Positions 1-9,127 of a DNA stretch of 48,219 nucleotides are shown in pieces. Each line of letters opens with the position of its first letter. Positions within the stretch are counted from its first letter, which is position 1. The notes below the pieces were generated by a model. That model saw nothing but the letters and a program-made list of their open reading frames with translations. It was not told the DNA's origin and searched no databases. The DNA comes from Bacteroidia bacterium (GTDB lineage: Bacteria > Bacteroidota > Bacteroidia > Bacteroidales > GWA2-32-17), in assembly GCA_016218155.1 (NCBI GenBank), contig JACREQ010000027.1:1-48219 (forward strand), read 5' to 3'. A program made the translations under genes and the position numbers.

Positions 1-377
1 AAAATCTTTTCAACTCCTTCCGGCTCTTGTTCCGGTTCTTTTTTGTCAGTTGTGTTTTTAGCGGAAGCGGATTCCTTTTTCGGTGGACTGGTCTTTGAGA
101 TTTTCCGAACAGCTTTCTCTGCTTTCTTTTCGATTTCTTTTTCCTTATCCTGTTTTATTTCAGATTTGGGTTTTTCCGGTGGATTCTTTTCCAAGTATTC
201 ATTCAGCTTTTGAATATAAGCATCTACAACCCTTTTGATATTTTCATTTGAGTTGTATGCAGACCAGTTATTTGTTGCAGCTCCTTTAGTGAGTTTGTCA
301 CCGTTCTTTAACGCTGCCGGTAATTTATCGAAATCAATGTTTCGGGTTTGCTCGATGTAATTAGATGTGGTTATCAT
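1..377 (-). CDS. Hypothetical protein, 3' end outside window
   Basis: The frame opens at an ATG whose first base is 377 and runs off the left edge without a stop, giving at least 125 residues. The N-terminal 65 residues look folded (it begins MITTSNYIEQTRNIDFDKLP). After that it becomes a Lys/Glu/Pro-rich, probably disordered linker (repeated KPKSE, KEKEIEKK, PEQEPE). It lies downstream of the split helicase on the same strand, so it may belong to the same transcription unit of the replicon that was interrupted. I do not recognise the family. The reading frame and start are clear; the function is unknown. Confidence 0.7.
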   Translation of the reverse strand, partial: MITTSNYIEQTRNIDFDKLPAALKNGDKLTKGAATNNWSAYNSNENIKRVVDAYIQKLNEYLEKNPPEKPKSEIKQDKEKEIEKKAEKAVRKISKTSPPKKESASAKNTTDKKEPEQEPEGVEKI

Positions 378-419
378 AATTTTTAGTTTTGATTTTATAA
401 CTTTGAAAAAATTTGAATC

Positions 420-776
420 ATGCAATTGAGATTTAACAAGGAAACCAGTAAGCATACTCTCATGTGTGAAAAGATATTTTTCTTATCCGTTGTTTTTAAG
501 AAAGGGGATGAAAAAAATGCTTTTGTTAACCTTGCCTGGGAGAGTGAAGAAGGTAAACCATCCTTAGTAAAGAAAAAGAAACAATTAAAACTCAATTCCT
601 TTATTGACATGTACGCTCCTAAAACGGCAGGAAAATTAATTCTCAGAAAAGATAGTCCGCAAGGCTGGATAACATTCCCGGACATTATCGGAGAACTGAA
701 AATCAGTTTCCAGAACAGTCCTGATAGTACTGTTAATCCTGAGTTTGATGTTATAATTGAGTTTATCATAGCTTAA
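420..776 (+). CDS. Hypothetical protein, 118 aa
   Basis: This charged, soluble-looking protein has alternating beta-type patterns in its second half (KLILRK, WITFPDIIGELKISF). It is the only plus-strand gene among the minus-strand flank genes, and its stop overlaps the helicase stop by 4 bases. The opposite-strand frame over the same DNA (395-769) is rich in Ser, Leu and Phe, as antisense shadows usually are, so I prefer this strand. An internal ATG at 462 is an alternative start. There is no recognised domain, and it could still be spurious. Confidence 0.5.
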   Translation: MQLRFNKETSKHTLMCEKIFFLSVVFKKGDEKNAFVNLAWESEEGKPSLVKKKKQLKLNSFIDMYAPKTAGKLILRKDSPQGWITFPDIIGELKISFQNSPDSTVNPEFDVIIEFIIA

Positions 777-3382
777 ATCGATAATAAATCAAGTTCAACT
801 TCCAATGCCAGTGCTTCCAGTTCCAATTCACTCATAGATGGAGCCAATGAAGGAGTTTCCGGTATTCTGGGTTCTGTTGCCTGAACATCTTCCGACTTAA
901 ATTCAAGCAGGTAATTCAATTTTGCAAATTCAGCAGCCCTGTCAGATACAGTTCTTCCTTCCACCTGTAAAGCAGATTTCTTTTGTTCAATTTCAACACG
1001 AAGGCTTTTCCAGCGTTCAGAGTTTACTTCACCTCCATAAAGTTCGGATTTCTTTATTACAGCTTGTTTTTCGAGTTGATATGTTTCAAGCACTTTGGCA
1101 AGGTCGCTGTCAATAGAATATCCTTTGGGTTTTAATATTGTGCGCTCTGTTTTCCTGACTTTGGAAACGTATTCTTTAAAATATTTTAAATACCAAGAAT
1201 GGTCAAAATAGATACTCAATGTACTATAAGAATTTTCAATTTTTCTCCCGATTGCAAGTACATCCTTATCCTCAAAGGTGGATGAGTTCAGGAACGTTTC
1301 CATATCCTCTTTAAGTTCTTTTGCTTTCTTATAAATCTTGGCTTTTGTACTTTGTTCTGATTCCGGTTCAGCTACGGAAATATTTTCAAAATATTCAGAA
1401 TTAATAAGGCTTTCGTAGAATTTACGGATAGCATCGAGAGATTCTCCACGATAACGGTTGTATTCCTCAATATCGGATTTTACTTCTTCAATCATTTCAA
1501 TTGCCCTGCCTGCTTTTGCCATTTCACGGTTGAGTTGTTCTTTCTCCTGGTCGAAAAACATTCTTACCAAACGGTCAACATCTGTAATTAAAGCAAGTTT
1601 AATTTCTTCAGGGTCGAGACTTTCCAAATCAAGTACATTTCCACGATCTCCTTTAAACCAAATGTCATTTATCCGGCTTGTTTTTTCTTCGAGTTTCTGA
1701 AAGACAAAAACATCCATTGAATCCTGCACCAATGGCATTACAATACGCACATAAGCATAACGGTTGCCTTGTCTCCAGATACGTCCTTCTAACTGACGAA
1801 TATCAGTAGGATTCCATTCAGGATAACAGTCATAAATTACCGTTCCCTGCTTTTGTAAGTCTATCCCTTCACGGATGGTTGCAGTACCAATAATCACTTT
1901 TACTACTCCTTCCAGAAAGGCTTCTTTTATAGTTTCTTTCCGGTTGTCGTTTATTTCGGAACTGATAATTTCTACTTCATCAACTTTGGTTTTATCGAAC
2001 ATTACACCCTTTTTAAAACCAACTTCATTTTCGAGGTATTGTTTAATTAGTTGAAAAAACTGTTTCCCCCGATTCATGTAAATAACCTGACCGGAAACAG
2101 ATTCTCCACGTTGTTCGTGCCAATCCTTTACAGACTGAATACAATCCATGACATATTTAATTTTCGGACTTTCATTTACAAATTCATTGTAATCTTCCGG
2201 TGAACCATTCAAGAGAAATGGTGAAAGAGCATTGTCTAAAGAGTAAGCTAATGCCCGGAATAAATTACCCATATCTAATTTTCCGGCTGTTGATTTTTTT
2301 GCCATTGCAACAATACTGTTCTGATTCTCCCTTTGTTTCGGGGTCATGTTGATATAGGTTAGAACCTGCTTTTCATGTTCTAATCGTTCACGTTTTCCGG
2401 CAACAGCATTATATAACATCGGAAGGTTAATCTTTTTCGGTCTTTTTACTCCGGCTTCTTCTCCTGTACGGTAAAGAATATGATTGTAAATGAGTTTTTG
2501 AAGTATTCTGCGGTTGGTAAAGGATTTGATGACTTCCTTTTCTACAATTTCTTCTTTGTAGTTTGCTGTCCATTCAACAGTAGGTAATACAAACAGGTCA
2601 AAAAATGTATCAATGTTGTAGATTCCGCTTTTGTTTAAGCTCTCATAAGCAACTAATGAAAGCATGGAATAAATTTCGAGGGGAGAGTTGGTAAAAGGCG
2701 TTGCAGTCAGGAGCATGGTATTTCTGCCGAATTTCCGCTGAATATAGTTCAGGATGAGAAAAGCCTTCTGTCCGGTTTCGGAGGTTGCAGATTGAATATT
2801 ATAGCGTTTATTTCCGTCTTCGTCCGCTTTTACATTACTGAATACATTTTTACAACGATGAGCTTCATCAATAACAACGTAGTCCAATCCCAGCAAATCC
2901 ACATCGGCAACCGTATCTTTTAAACCGACACCAATCATTTCACGGAATTTCTGATATTCTATTTCTTTATCTCTGGCAGATTTTTCTTTGCTTTGTCCTA
3001 AAATATTGACAAGTTCAACAAATAGTTCATCGGAAACCGAATCACCAAAGCCCAGCTTTTTAAACCCTTCGTAAGTAACGATTGTAATGGATTTTTCAGG
3101 AACAACTTTATTCAGGTTGATTCTTTTGACAACATCAGTTCCCAGATTATACCAATCGTTTAGGGTGATTCCGGTATGAGAAAGTATGCCGGAAATGAAC
3201 TCACCGGATTTTTTATCTTCAAATCCGAATATTTCATTAATCCATTTTTTATAAGTTGGTTTTGGTACTACAATCAAAGGTCTTTTACATTTACCGGAAT
3301 AAATAAAATTAGCCAGAGAAGCTATGGCACAGGCAGTTTTTCCGACACCAACATCAAGTGTGCATATATTTTGTAATGCTGT
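773..3382 (-). pseudogene. SNF2-like DEAH helicase, C-terminal fragment, split at Walker A
   Basis: This is the main ATPase part of a superfamily 2 helicase. The open frame extends 35 codons upstream of the first usable start codon (TTG at 3277) and includes the Walker A sequence LDVGVGKTACAI. Counting from 3277, motif II is VVIDEAHRCKN (D137-H140), motif III is TATPF at about 188-197, and motifs V-VI (REGIDL, then QLEGRIWRQGN) end at about residue 504. A long coiled C-terminal tail follows. The frame is closed upstream by a stop at 3383-3385, and the residues before LDVG (TALQNICT) come from the inserted element. The missing N-terminal part is at 46806-48182 on the same strand. Joined, the two give about 1,300 residues. 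The fragment keeps the P-loop but lacks a normal start and the N-terminal domain, so it is probably inactive while split. Similar helicases occur on Bacteroidota mobile DNA; the exact role is unknown. Confidence 0.85.
3348..3357. other. Left attachment core (CCAACATCAA)
   Basis: This 10-bp word is identical to 46852-46861. On the minus strand it encodes the L-D-V-G of the helicase P-loop. To its left is helicase DNA (GVGKT onward); to its right is element DNA. Recombination between the two copies would recreate the uninterrupted helicase gene. The exact strand-exchange points within the word cannot be read from sequence alone. Confidence 0.75.
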
Positions 3383-3451
3383 TTAATATTTACTCTATTC
3401 TTTATTAAGGCACTATCACAGCGTATTACATAATTTTACACAAAACATAAA

Positions 3452-3483
3452 TTTGCTTTTCAGAGTAAAGTTTTGTATCATTG
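3452..3483 (+). promoter_or_regulatory. Promoter of the recombinase operon
   Basis: A TTTG at 3452-3455 is followed after 20 bases by TATCATTG (3476-3483), one mismatch from the Bacteroidota -7 consensus TAnnTTTG. Transcription would start near 3490, inside the GTTAC repeats, so recombinase bound at its own arm sites could repress this promoter. Confidence 0.45.
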
Positions 3484-3484
3484 C

Positions 3485-3512
3485 GTTACCTGAGTGTTAC
3501 CCACGAGTGACA
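3485..3512 (+). repeat. Left arm-type integrase sites (GTTACC direct repeat)
   Basis: GTTACC at 3485 and again at 3496 are spaced 11 bp apart, one helical turn, and the second continues as CCACGAGTGAC. The right end of the element has the same arrangement (46794 and 46805, again 11 bp apart, same orientation, followed by a similar CAtG word). Tyrosine recombinases of this type normally bind such arm sites with the N-terminal domain. This is inferred from position and symmetry. Confidence 0.55.
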
Positions 3513-3513
3513 A

Positions 3514-4665
3514 ATGGTTAAAAGTGACAAAAAAATGATTACGATACGCTATAAGCCTTTACGCAACGGAGAATACAGCATTTATCTGGACATTTATTCT
3601 ATCGGAAAACGGGAACGGAAGTTTCTTGGTCTTCGTTCATCCAAAGACTACTCAAAAACAAAATTTATCTCCAAAGAAGATTTTGATGCTGTAGAAAAAG
3701 CCAGAAAAATGGTAAAGGAACTTTCAGGTGAAATACCGGAAATAACAAATCCTGATAAAAATCTGAACAAAAAAGAAACTGCACCCTCTTTTATAGAATT
3801 TATCCAAGCGACCAAATTATCACCATCTAAATCTCCGTTACTCATAAAACATCTGCAATTATTCATCGAAAAAAAGGATATTTCATTTAATGTAATCACT
3901 GAAAAGTGGATAAAGAACTTTGAAACGTATCTTAATAAACAATTAGCAGAATCTTATGTTAACGAGTTACTTTTAATATTACGGAATTTATTAAATAAAG
4001 CTGTTAAGTCAGGTTTTCTCAGCACTAATCCATTATCAGGATACAAGTATATCAAACATAGCAATGACAGACCATTTCTGACAAATACTGAAATTGAAGA
4101 TTTGTCCATAACTTCAATACCAAATCCACTCATCCGGTTAGCCTTTTTCTTTTCCCTTCATTCCGGTCTGACTTGGGAACAGGTAACAACATTAACATGG
4201 GAACAAATAAAAGTTGAAAAGGGAAAGAAAAAAGAAAAATGGACAGTTACAATTAATGGATATTTAAACCATGCCGTTTATACTAATGAACTTTCAGATT
4301 CTGCTGTTGAAATTCTGAAAGAAATAGCTTCAATAAAAGTTTTTCTACATAAAATAAGACTTAGCGATAAATTTCAAACAGATAAAAACGTTTATTTAAA
4401 CGTTAACGAACTTTCAGGAAACGTTTTTAAACATTTACCGAACAAGCCAAATGTTAATATCAGTCTTCGTTTATGGGGAGCAATGGCAGGAATTAAAAAA
4501 GACGTCTGTTTCAGTATGGCACGTAATACCTACGCCATGAAACAGGTTGAGAACGGAGCAAGAAAACAACAATTGAAACGTTTATTAAACGTTTCCAGAG
4601 CTTATAATATCAGTATTTACGAAAGAATGGGTAAAAAAATAGCTTATGATAAACCTACGGTATAA
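3514..4665 (+). CDS. Tyrosine recombinase paralogue lacking most catalytic residues
   Basis: This first of three tandem recombinases is 383 aa, a normal family length. It has an N-terminal arm-binding domain (RYKPLRNGEYSIYLDI), a SAM-like core-binding domain and a degraded catalytic domain. Aligned with its two neighbours, Arg I is Thr220 (SGLTWEQ instead of TGLR.SD), the beta-hairpin Lys is lost (INGYL), His of box II is Ser334 (SMAR), and His of box III is Val360 (LLNV instead of LLGH). Only Arg337 and Tyr369 remain. Some Bacteroides integrases such as IntDOT tolerate loss of Arg I, but loss of four positions argues for a structural or regulatory role. An internal ATG at 3535 aligns better with the N-termini of the other two and may be the true start. 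The 3' end overlaps the next gene by 20 bases. Confidence 0.88.
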   Translation: MVKSDKKMITIRYKPLRNGEYSIYLDIYSIGKRERKFLGLRSSKDYSKTKFISKEDFDAVEKARKMVKELSGEIPEITNPDKNLNKKETAPSFIEFIQATKLSPSKSPLLIKHLQLFIEKKDISFNVITEKWIKNFETYLNKQLAESYVNELLLILRNLLNKAVKSGFLSTNPLSGYKYIKHSNDRPFLTNTEIEDLSITSIPNPLIRLAFFFSLHSGLTWEQVTTLTWEQIKVEKGKKKEKWTVTINGYLNHAVYTNELSDSAVEILKEIASIKVFLHKIRLSDKFQTDKNVYLNVNELSGNVFKHLPNKPNVNISLRLWGAMAGIKKDVCFSMARNTYAMKQVENGARKQQLKRLLNVSRAYNISIYERMGKKIAYDKPTV

Positions 4666-5788
4666 AAAACTCTCAACTGGAAAATTCAGTATTTACCTTG
4701 ATTATACTATCAGGGGTAAAAACGGAAAATCCCATCGTGAATATGAGTTCCTGAAAATTCATGTATCGAAAGATTACAGCCATTCCAAAAGAATAACAAC
4801 TGGAGATAAGCCATTGATGGAACTGGCTCAAAGTATCCGTTCAAAAAGGGAACTGGAACTCTATGGAACCGTTAAAGGACTAAATGCAAGTTCCAAAAGA
4901 GTAAATGTATCCTTGTTGGCATTTGTTAAGAAAGAATATATACGAACCAATCGAAATAGTTACCTTGCTTTCAGTAAGCATATAGAAAAATTTTCCAAAG
5001 GTAAGGATATCCTGTTTTCAGATGTAAACACGTTTTTTATTGAAGATTTTGCACAATATCTTAAAAAACTAAATTCTCACAACACAGTAATTCTTTATCT
5101 GGAAAACCTGAAAACAATTCTTAACAGTGCAATCCGTCAGGAAATAATTGCAGTAAATCCGTTTATACGGTATAAGATTCCTGTAAAACAGGATACTGAC
5201 CGTACTTTTCTTGAACTACATGAAGTAAAAAAACTGAACGAAACACCCTGTAACTGCGAACCGCAAATCAGACAGGCATTTTTATTTTCCTGCTTTACCG
5301 GTTTACGTTTATCAGATATAACAACATTAAAGAAGGAACACATCCAGATAGATAAAGACAAAGACGGTAAATCGTTTCATGCATTAGTTATCAGACCAAT
5401 TAAAACTACCCAAACATCCGGTCAGCTTTTAAAAGCTCCATTATCAGAACAAGCCGTTAAAATCATCAAAGAAGTTAAAAGCAGTTCCAAAAGTGATTTG
5501 GTATTTGATGCATTACCACACAAACAAATAATAAACAACTGGCTGAAAAAATGGGCAAAAGCAGCAGAGATTAAAAAAAATCTGCATTTTCATGCAGCAC
5601 GACATACTTTTGCTACACTTTGTTTAACTTCCGGTATAGACATTTATACTGTTAGCAAGCTATTAGGACATACCCGTATTGATGCAACACAGATTTATGC
5701 CAAAATCATTGACGAAAAGAAACAAAAGGAAGTAAAAAAGTTTCCTTCATTCATGGAGAGAAAAAAAGTAAAGAAAGTAATTAAGTGA
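4646..5788 (+). CDS. Tyrosine recombinase/integrase, intact catalytic set
   Basis: This 380-aa protein is the second of the trio. It has an N-terminal arm-binding domain (MINLRYKKLSTGKFSIYLDY), a core-binding domain at about 95-190 and a catalytic domain at about 200-365. The catalytic residues are all visible: Arg221 (TGLRLSD), a Lys in the PIKTTQTSG hairpin, His316 and Arg319 (HAARHTF), His342 (LLGH) and the nucleophile Tyr351 (IYAK). It starts inside the end of the first recombinase gene, which suggests translational coupling. It is expected to cut and rejoin DNA at the att cores. The tail is very basic (KKFPSFMERKKVKKVIK). Confidence 0.93.
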   Translation: MINLRYKKLSTGKFSIYLDYTIRGKNGKSHREYEFLKIHVSKDYSHSKRITTGDKPLMELAQSIRSKRELELYGTVKGLNASSKRVNVSLLAFVKKEYIRTNRNSYLAFSKHIEKFSKGKDILFSDVNTFFIEDFAQYLKKLNSHNTVILYLENLKTILNSAIRQEIIAVNPFIRYKIPVKQDTDRTFLELHEVKKLNETPCNCEPQIRQAFLFSCFTGLRLSDITTLKKEHIQIDKDKDGKSFHALVIRPIKTTQTSGQLLKAPLSEQAVKIIKEVKSSSKSDLVFDALPHKQIINNWLKKWAKAAEIKKNLHFHAARHTFATLCLTSGIDIYTVSKLLGHTRIDATQIYAKIIDEKKQKEVKKFPSFMERKKVKKVIK

Positions 5789-5810
5789 TTGAGTTATTAG
5801 GTAATTAAGC

Positions 5811-5866
5811 AAATAACATAATAACATAATAACTCAATAACATAGTAACTTAATAACTCAATAACC
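5811..5866 (+). repeat. AATAAC-type short tandem repeats between recombinase genes
   Basis: The 126-bp gap between the second and third recombinases holds about six degenerate copies of a 9-10 bp unit of the form (A)ATAAC(A/T)(T/C)A, almost free of G. It could be slipped-strand repeat DNA or protein-binding iterons; nothing decides this. It breaks the otherwise tightly packed operon. Confidence 0.5.
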
Positions 5867-5914
5867 AAACAGCGAACCACAAACAATAAACACTGAACAA
5901 TAAAACAAAATGTT

Positions 5915-7027
5915 ATGATACATGTTCGTTACAAATCACTCAAATCAGGTAAATACAGTCTTTACCTTGATATTTTCTCAACAGACGATCAGGGAAATCA
6001 GAAACGCCAGTATGAGTTTTTGAAGCTTTATACACAGAAAGATTACAGCAAACTAAAAAATATCATTGCAGACGATAGAAATGTTGTTGATCTGGCTGAA
6101 GACATTCGTAAAAAACGGGAAATGGAGCTGACCGGAGAAATCAAAGGATTACGAACCAAACAAAGAACAACTCATCAGTCGGCTCTTGAATATCTTCGTG
6201 CCTTTCAAAAAAAGAAAGGAGATTTTCATATAAAAAGTCTCATTTATCATCTGGATAATTTTACCGAAAATAAGGATGTAAAGTTCATGGATATTACCCC
6301 TGAATGGATAGTTCGATTTCAGGATCACCTCGTAACACGAGTATCGCATAATACGGTAAAGGGTTATCTGAAAATACTCAGGGCAAGAATAAAAGATGCG
6401 TATCGTCAGGATATAATCACAATCAACCCATTTGATAAGTTTGATATGCCTCATGAATTGGAAACAAGAAGAACAACTCTGGATGCAGAAGAAGTGCAAA
6501 AGCTTATTGCCACTCCGTTTCCCTCACATCCTCATGTGCGTTTGGTGTTTTTATTTTCCTGCTTTACAGGACTTAGGGTATCCGACTGCGAAGCTCTGCT
6601 TTGGGAAGATATTTCCGAAGAGAGGGACAAATCAAAAAAACTGGTACACTTTTTAAATATCCGTCCCATAAAAACACAAAGTACTTCAGGTAAAATATTA
6701 GAAGTACCCCTTACCGAATCAGCCGTTGCAATTTTAGATGAAGTGAAACAGGAAAAGAACCGTTCCGAAAAAGTGTTTTGTGATTTTCCAACTCAGAGAA
6801 ATGCCCGAAATCTTCTTAAACTTTGGGCTGCCAAAGCTGGAATAAAGAAAAATATACATTTCCATGTTGCCCGTCATTCCTTTGCAACCATAAGCCTGAC
6901 CTATGGAATGGACATCTACACAGTAAGTAAACTTCTGGGACACGTCAACCTTCGCCATACGGAAATTTATGCTAAAATTGTAGATGAAAAGAAACGACAA
7001 GAAATCCAAAAATTACCAACTTTGTAA
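5915..7027 (+). CDS. Tyrosine recombinase/integrase, intact catalytic set
   Basis: The third recombinase of the trio (370 aa) is closely similar to the second along its whole length. It starts with the same arm-binding motif (MIHVRYKSLKSGKYSLYLDI). The catalytic residues are Arg221 (TGLRVSD), a Lys in the PIKTQSTSG hairpin, His317 and Arg320 (HVARHSF), His343 (LLGH) and Tyr352 (IYAK). It is 126 bp downstream of its sibling and 17 bp upstream of a 264-aa partner gene. Two active plus one degenerate subunit suggests a heteromeric recombination complex; division of labour between the two active ones cannot be read from sequence. Confidence 0.93.
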   Translation: MIHVRYKSLKSGKYSLYLDIFSTDDQGNQKRQYEFLKLYTQKDYSKLKNIIADDRNVVDLAEDIRKKREMELTGEIKGLRTKQRTTHQSALEYLRAFQKKKGDFHIKSLIYHLDNFTENKDVKFMDITPEWIVRFQDHLVTRVSHNTVKGYLKILRARIKDAYRQDIITINPFDKFDMPHELETRRTTLDAEEVQKLIATPFPSHPHVRLVFLFSCFTGLRVSDCEALLWEDISEERDKSKKLVHFLNIRPIKTQSTSGKILEVPLTESAVAILDEVKQEKNRSEKVFCDFPTQRNARNLLKLWAAKAGIKKNIHFHVARHSFATISLTYGMDIYTVSKLLGHVNLRHTEIYAKIVDEKKRQEIQKLPTL

Positions 7028-7044
7028 TCATAAAAAATAAAAAT

Positions 7045-7839
7045 ATGTCAACCAACCTCGATACCTATTTTAGTGAGACTACTGAACGTTATTTTAACCG
7101 TTTGGTTAATATTTACAAAAAACGCATGGCTAAAGCCAATGATAAGGATTATGCTCATAATGAATTTACAAATTATTGTGGAGCCATTCTGGAAATTCGT
7201 TATAAAGCAAGTGAAAGGGAGGTGATTGTTAATGCACTGGAACATGAATATAAAATCGGGAAAGAATTTGCCCTTGTCATAAAAGTATTGCGGAAAGAAA
7301 TACATAAACAGATTCTCAATGATACGATTGACTTTATTGAAATAACACAGGATACTAAAACACCGGCATTTGATGAAACCATTCCTAAGAAGAAACCGGA
7401 AACTTATTTCATAGATCAATATTCGGATTTGGAATTAGTACGAATGTTTTCAGAATATAAAGCCTATGAAAAGTTTAGTGAGTTTTTGAAATCAGAAAAA
7501 CTAAATAAAGAAATCGAAAAAAGATTAAAAAAAGAAAAATTTCTCCCTGAAAAAGAAACCGAAGAAAAATACAAAGACTATACAACAGCACGACAGGTTT
7601 TAGCAGTTCATTATCTCTTACAATATTACAATGTGAAAAATGTGGACAAAACCGAAATAGCCCGTTTTATTCAGTTTCTCACAGGAAAGAACTTAGATAA
7701 TATCTATAAAAAAATACAAAATCCCTTTAAGGTTAATGATAAATCAGTAAAAGATGACCTTCGTTTTGTCAGGGAGTATTTTGAAAAGATGGGAATGGCA
7801 GAAGTGGTTAAGATGATTAATAGCGAACTGAATTCGTGA
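7045..7839 (+). CDS. Hypothetical protein of the recombinase operon, 264 aa
   Basis: This Lys/Glu-rich, mostly helical soluble protein follows the recombinases by 17 bp and is probably co-transcribed. The middle (about 145-180) is strongly charged and likely coiled. The C-terminal 80 residues (from about TTARQVLAVHYLL) look like a compact helical domain of the type found at the end of the CTnDOT excision regulator RteC, but I cannot establish homology by eye. Its location suggests an accessory or regulatory factor for integration/excision. There is no signal peptide, membrane segment or metal motif. Confidence 0.8.
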   Translation: MSTNLDTYFSETTERYFNRLVNIYKKRMAKANDKDYAHNEFTNYCGAILEIRYKASEREVIVNALEHEYKIGKEFALVIKVLRKEIHKQILNDTIDFIEITQDTKTPAFDETIPKKKPETYFIDQYSDLELVRMFSEYKAYEKFSEFLKSEKLNKEIEKRLKKEKFLPEKETEEKYKDYTTARQVLAVHYLLQYYNVKNVDKTEIARFIQFLTGKNLDNIYKKIQNPFKVNDKSVKDDLRFVREYFEKMGMAEVVKMINSELNS

Positions 7840-7899
7840 CTTAAAGAATGTTTTATTAATCTGTTCCAGGAATATCTGGGATTTACTTTTCCTGCAATC

Positions 7900-8427
7900 T
7901 TAATGGTTTCTTGGCGATCTTCCTTTAGCTATGCTAAGTTCATTTTCTAACCGTTGAATTTTCTCGTCTTTATATTTCAACTCATTTTGAATGAGTTTCT
8001 GTTCTATCATGGATTCCATTCCTTCAAAGGTTTTCTGTTGAAATTTTTCTCTTTCATCCAACAGTTTACTTTTTATCTCAAGCAAATTATTTTTTTCCTG
8101 TAAGATTTCCTTTTCACGTTCATTCAGCCTGATTTCTTTCTCCTGTGATAACTTTTGTTTCATAAAAAGCTGTTCTTCCCAACGCCGAAGCCTCTTTTCG
8201 GTATTGGAATCTATCTTATTTGTTTCTAAATCTGACTGTTCCGAAGGGTGAATACATTTTTGTACATCATTTTCATTTTCATCCAGCTTTTCAAGGCAAT
8301 ATTCCATGATTATTAAAGCCAGAGCAGGTTTTTTACCTGTTTTGAATCTGCGTTTTTCCTGTTCGGCCTGTAATCTTTCATATAAGCTCTGTGGGACTTC
8401 AAGGCGGATTCCGGTAGTTGTGTTCAT
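7900..8427 (-). CDS. Coiled-coil protein with RHH-like N-terminus, 175 aa
   Basis: The first 45 residues (TTGIRLEVPQSLYERLQAEQ) have the beta-strand plus helix pattern of a ribbon-helix-helix DNA-binding protein. Residues 75-170 are a long uninterrupted coiled coil rich in Glu, Lys, Gln and Arg. It is the last gene of a three-gene minus-strand operon (9079 to 7900) and converges with the 264-aa gene, 60 bp apart. Small proteins of this shape occur beside plasmid and integrative-element maintenance genes; a DNA-binding accessory role is inferred, not shown. Confidence 0.72.
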   Translation of the reverse strand: MNTTTGIRLEVPQSLYERLQAEQEKRRFKTGKKPALALIIMEYCLEKLDENENDVQKCIHPSEQSDLETNKIDSNTEKRLRRWEEQLFMKQKLSQEKEIRLNEREKEILQEKNNLLEIKSKLLDEREKFQQKTFEGMESMIEQKLIQNELKYKDEKIQRLENELSIAKGRSPRNH

Positions 8428-8494
8428 CTTTTTTGTTTTTAGGTCTAAAAAGGGACAATAATTATGTTATTGCCCCAGGTAAATTCTTTTGAGG

Positions 8495-8692
8495 TTAATC
8501 TTCTTCTTCTGGATCGAGTAGTTCTGTGAGTTCAAATACTGCCAGACGTTCGTCCGGTTCGTAATGCACATCAACTATAATTTCGTTATCATCATTAACT
8601 CCCTGAATATCGTTATTCAGTTCATGATTGCCGATGATTTCTGCAAATTCCGACATTTGTTCTATCGGAACTTCAAAGGTTCTTGTTTTCAT
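8495..8692 (-). CDS. Small acidic protein, 65 aa
   Basis: This very acidic peptide (MKTRTFEVPIEQMSEFAEII near the start, DPEEED at the end) has a beta-alpha-beta-type pattern and no Cys. It lies in the middle of a minus-strand operon between the HTH gene and the coiled-coil gene, with 39- and 67-bp gaps. It has an ATG start with A-rich upstream sequence and no recognised family. Confidence 0.65.
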   Translation of the reverse strand: MKTRTFEVPIEQMSEFAEIIGNHELNNDIQGVNDDNEIIVDVHYEPDERLAVFELTELLDPEEED

Positions 8693-8731
8693 CTTTTTGA
8701 ATTTTAGATTGATTAATAATTGGTAAAAGGA

Positions 8732-9079
8732 TTAGCTTTTCAGATGATCTTTCCTGTATAGGTAGTTTTCTGCTTCTTTTTCGGAATCATAGATGGTTTT
8801 TTGCCTTCCGTTTTTCAGCCATTCTTCTATCTGGGAATTTTCAAAAATGAGTTTTTTACCTCTTTTGATGTATGGTATCTGTCTTCGGTGAACCAGACCG
8901 TAAATACTTGGAACAGCCAGGTTGAGTTTCTGTGCTACTTCCTGAATGTTTAACAAATCATTTTCTGAATGTTCTTTGATCGGATTCTGACTAAATTCCC
9001 TGAGTGCCTGTCGTACTTCGTCCCGAAGCATGTTTCGTATTTCCTGAACCGATAGCTGGGTGAATACTATATTTTCCAT
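8732..9079 (-). CDS. Excisionase-type helix-turn-helix protein
   Basis: This 115-aa DNA-binding protein carries a MerR-like winged HTH of the HTH_17/excisionase class at about residues 43-95 (LLNIQEVAQKLNLAVPSIYG, then IPYIKRGKKLIF and IEEWLKN). The N-terminal 40 residues form a helical extension. It heads a three-gene minus-strand operon, and a nested palindrome lies 49 bp upstream of its start. Proteins of this class act as recombination directionality factors or as transcription regulators. Close to the recombinase trio, a role in excision is the natural inference. Confidence 0.85.
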   Translation of the reverse strand: MENIVFTQLSVQEIRNMLRDEVRQALREFSQNPIKEHSENDLLNIQEVAQKLNLAVPSIYGLVHRRQIPYIKRGKKLIFENSQIEEWLKNGRQKTIYDSEKEAENYLYRKDHLKS

Positions 9080-9127
9080 TGGATAAAGAATTATAAACTT
9101 TCTCCAAAGTTGCTATCAAAAACGCCG

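Noticed and set aside
395-769. Minus-strand 124-aa frame opposite the small plus-strand gene
   Set aside because: Its composition (Ser, Leu, Phe and Cys rich, few charges) is that of an antisense shadow; the plus-strand frame is more protein-like.
3348-3513. tRNA gene as the attachment site
   Set aside because: No tRNA fold near either core; both cores lie in helicase codons.
5811-5866. CRISPR-like short repeats between recombinase genes
   Set aside because: Units are only 9-10 bp, degenerate and without spacers.
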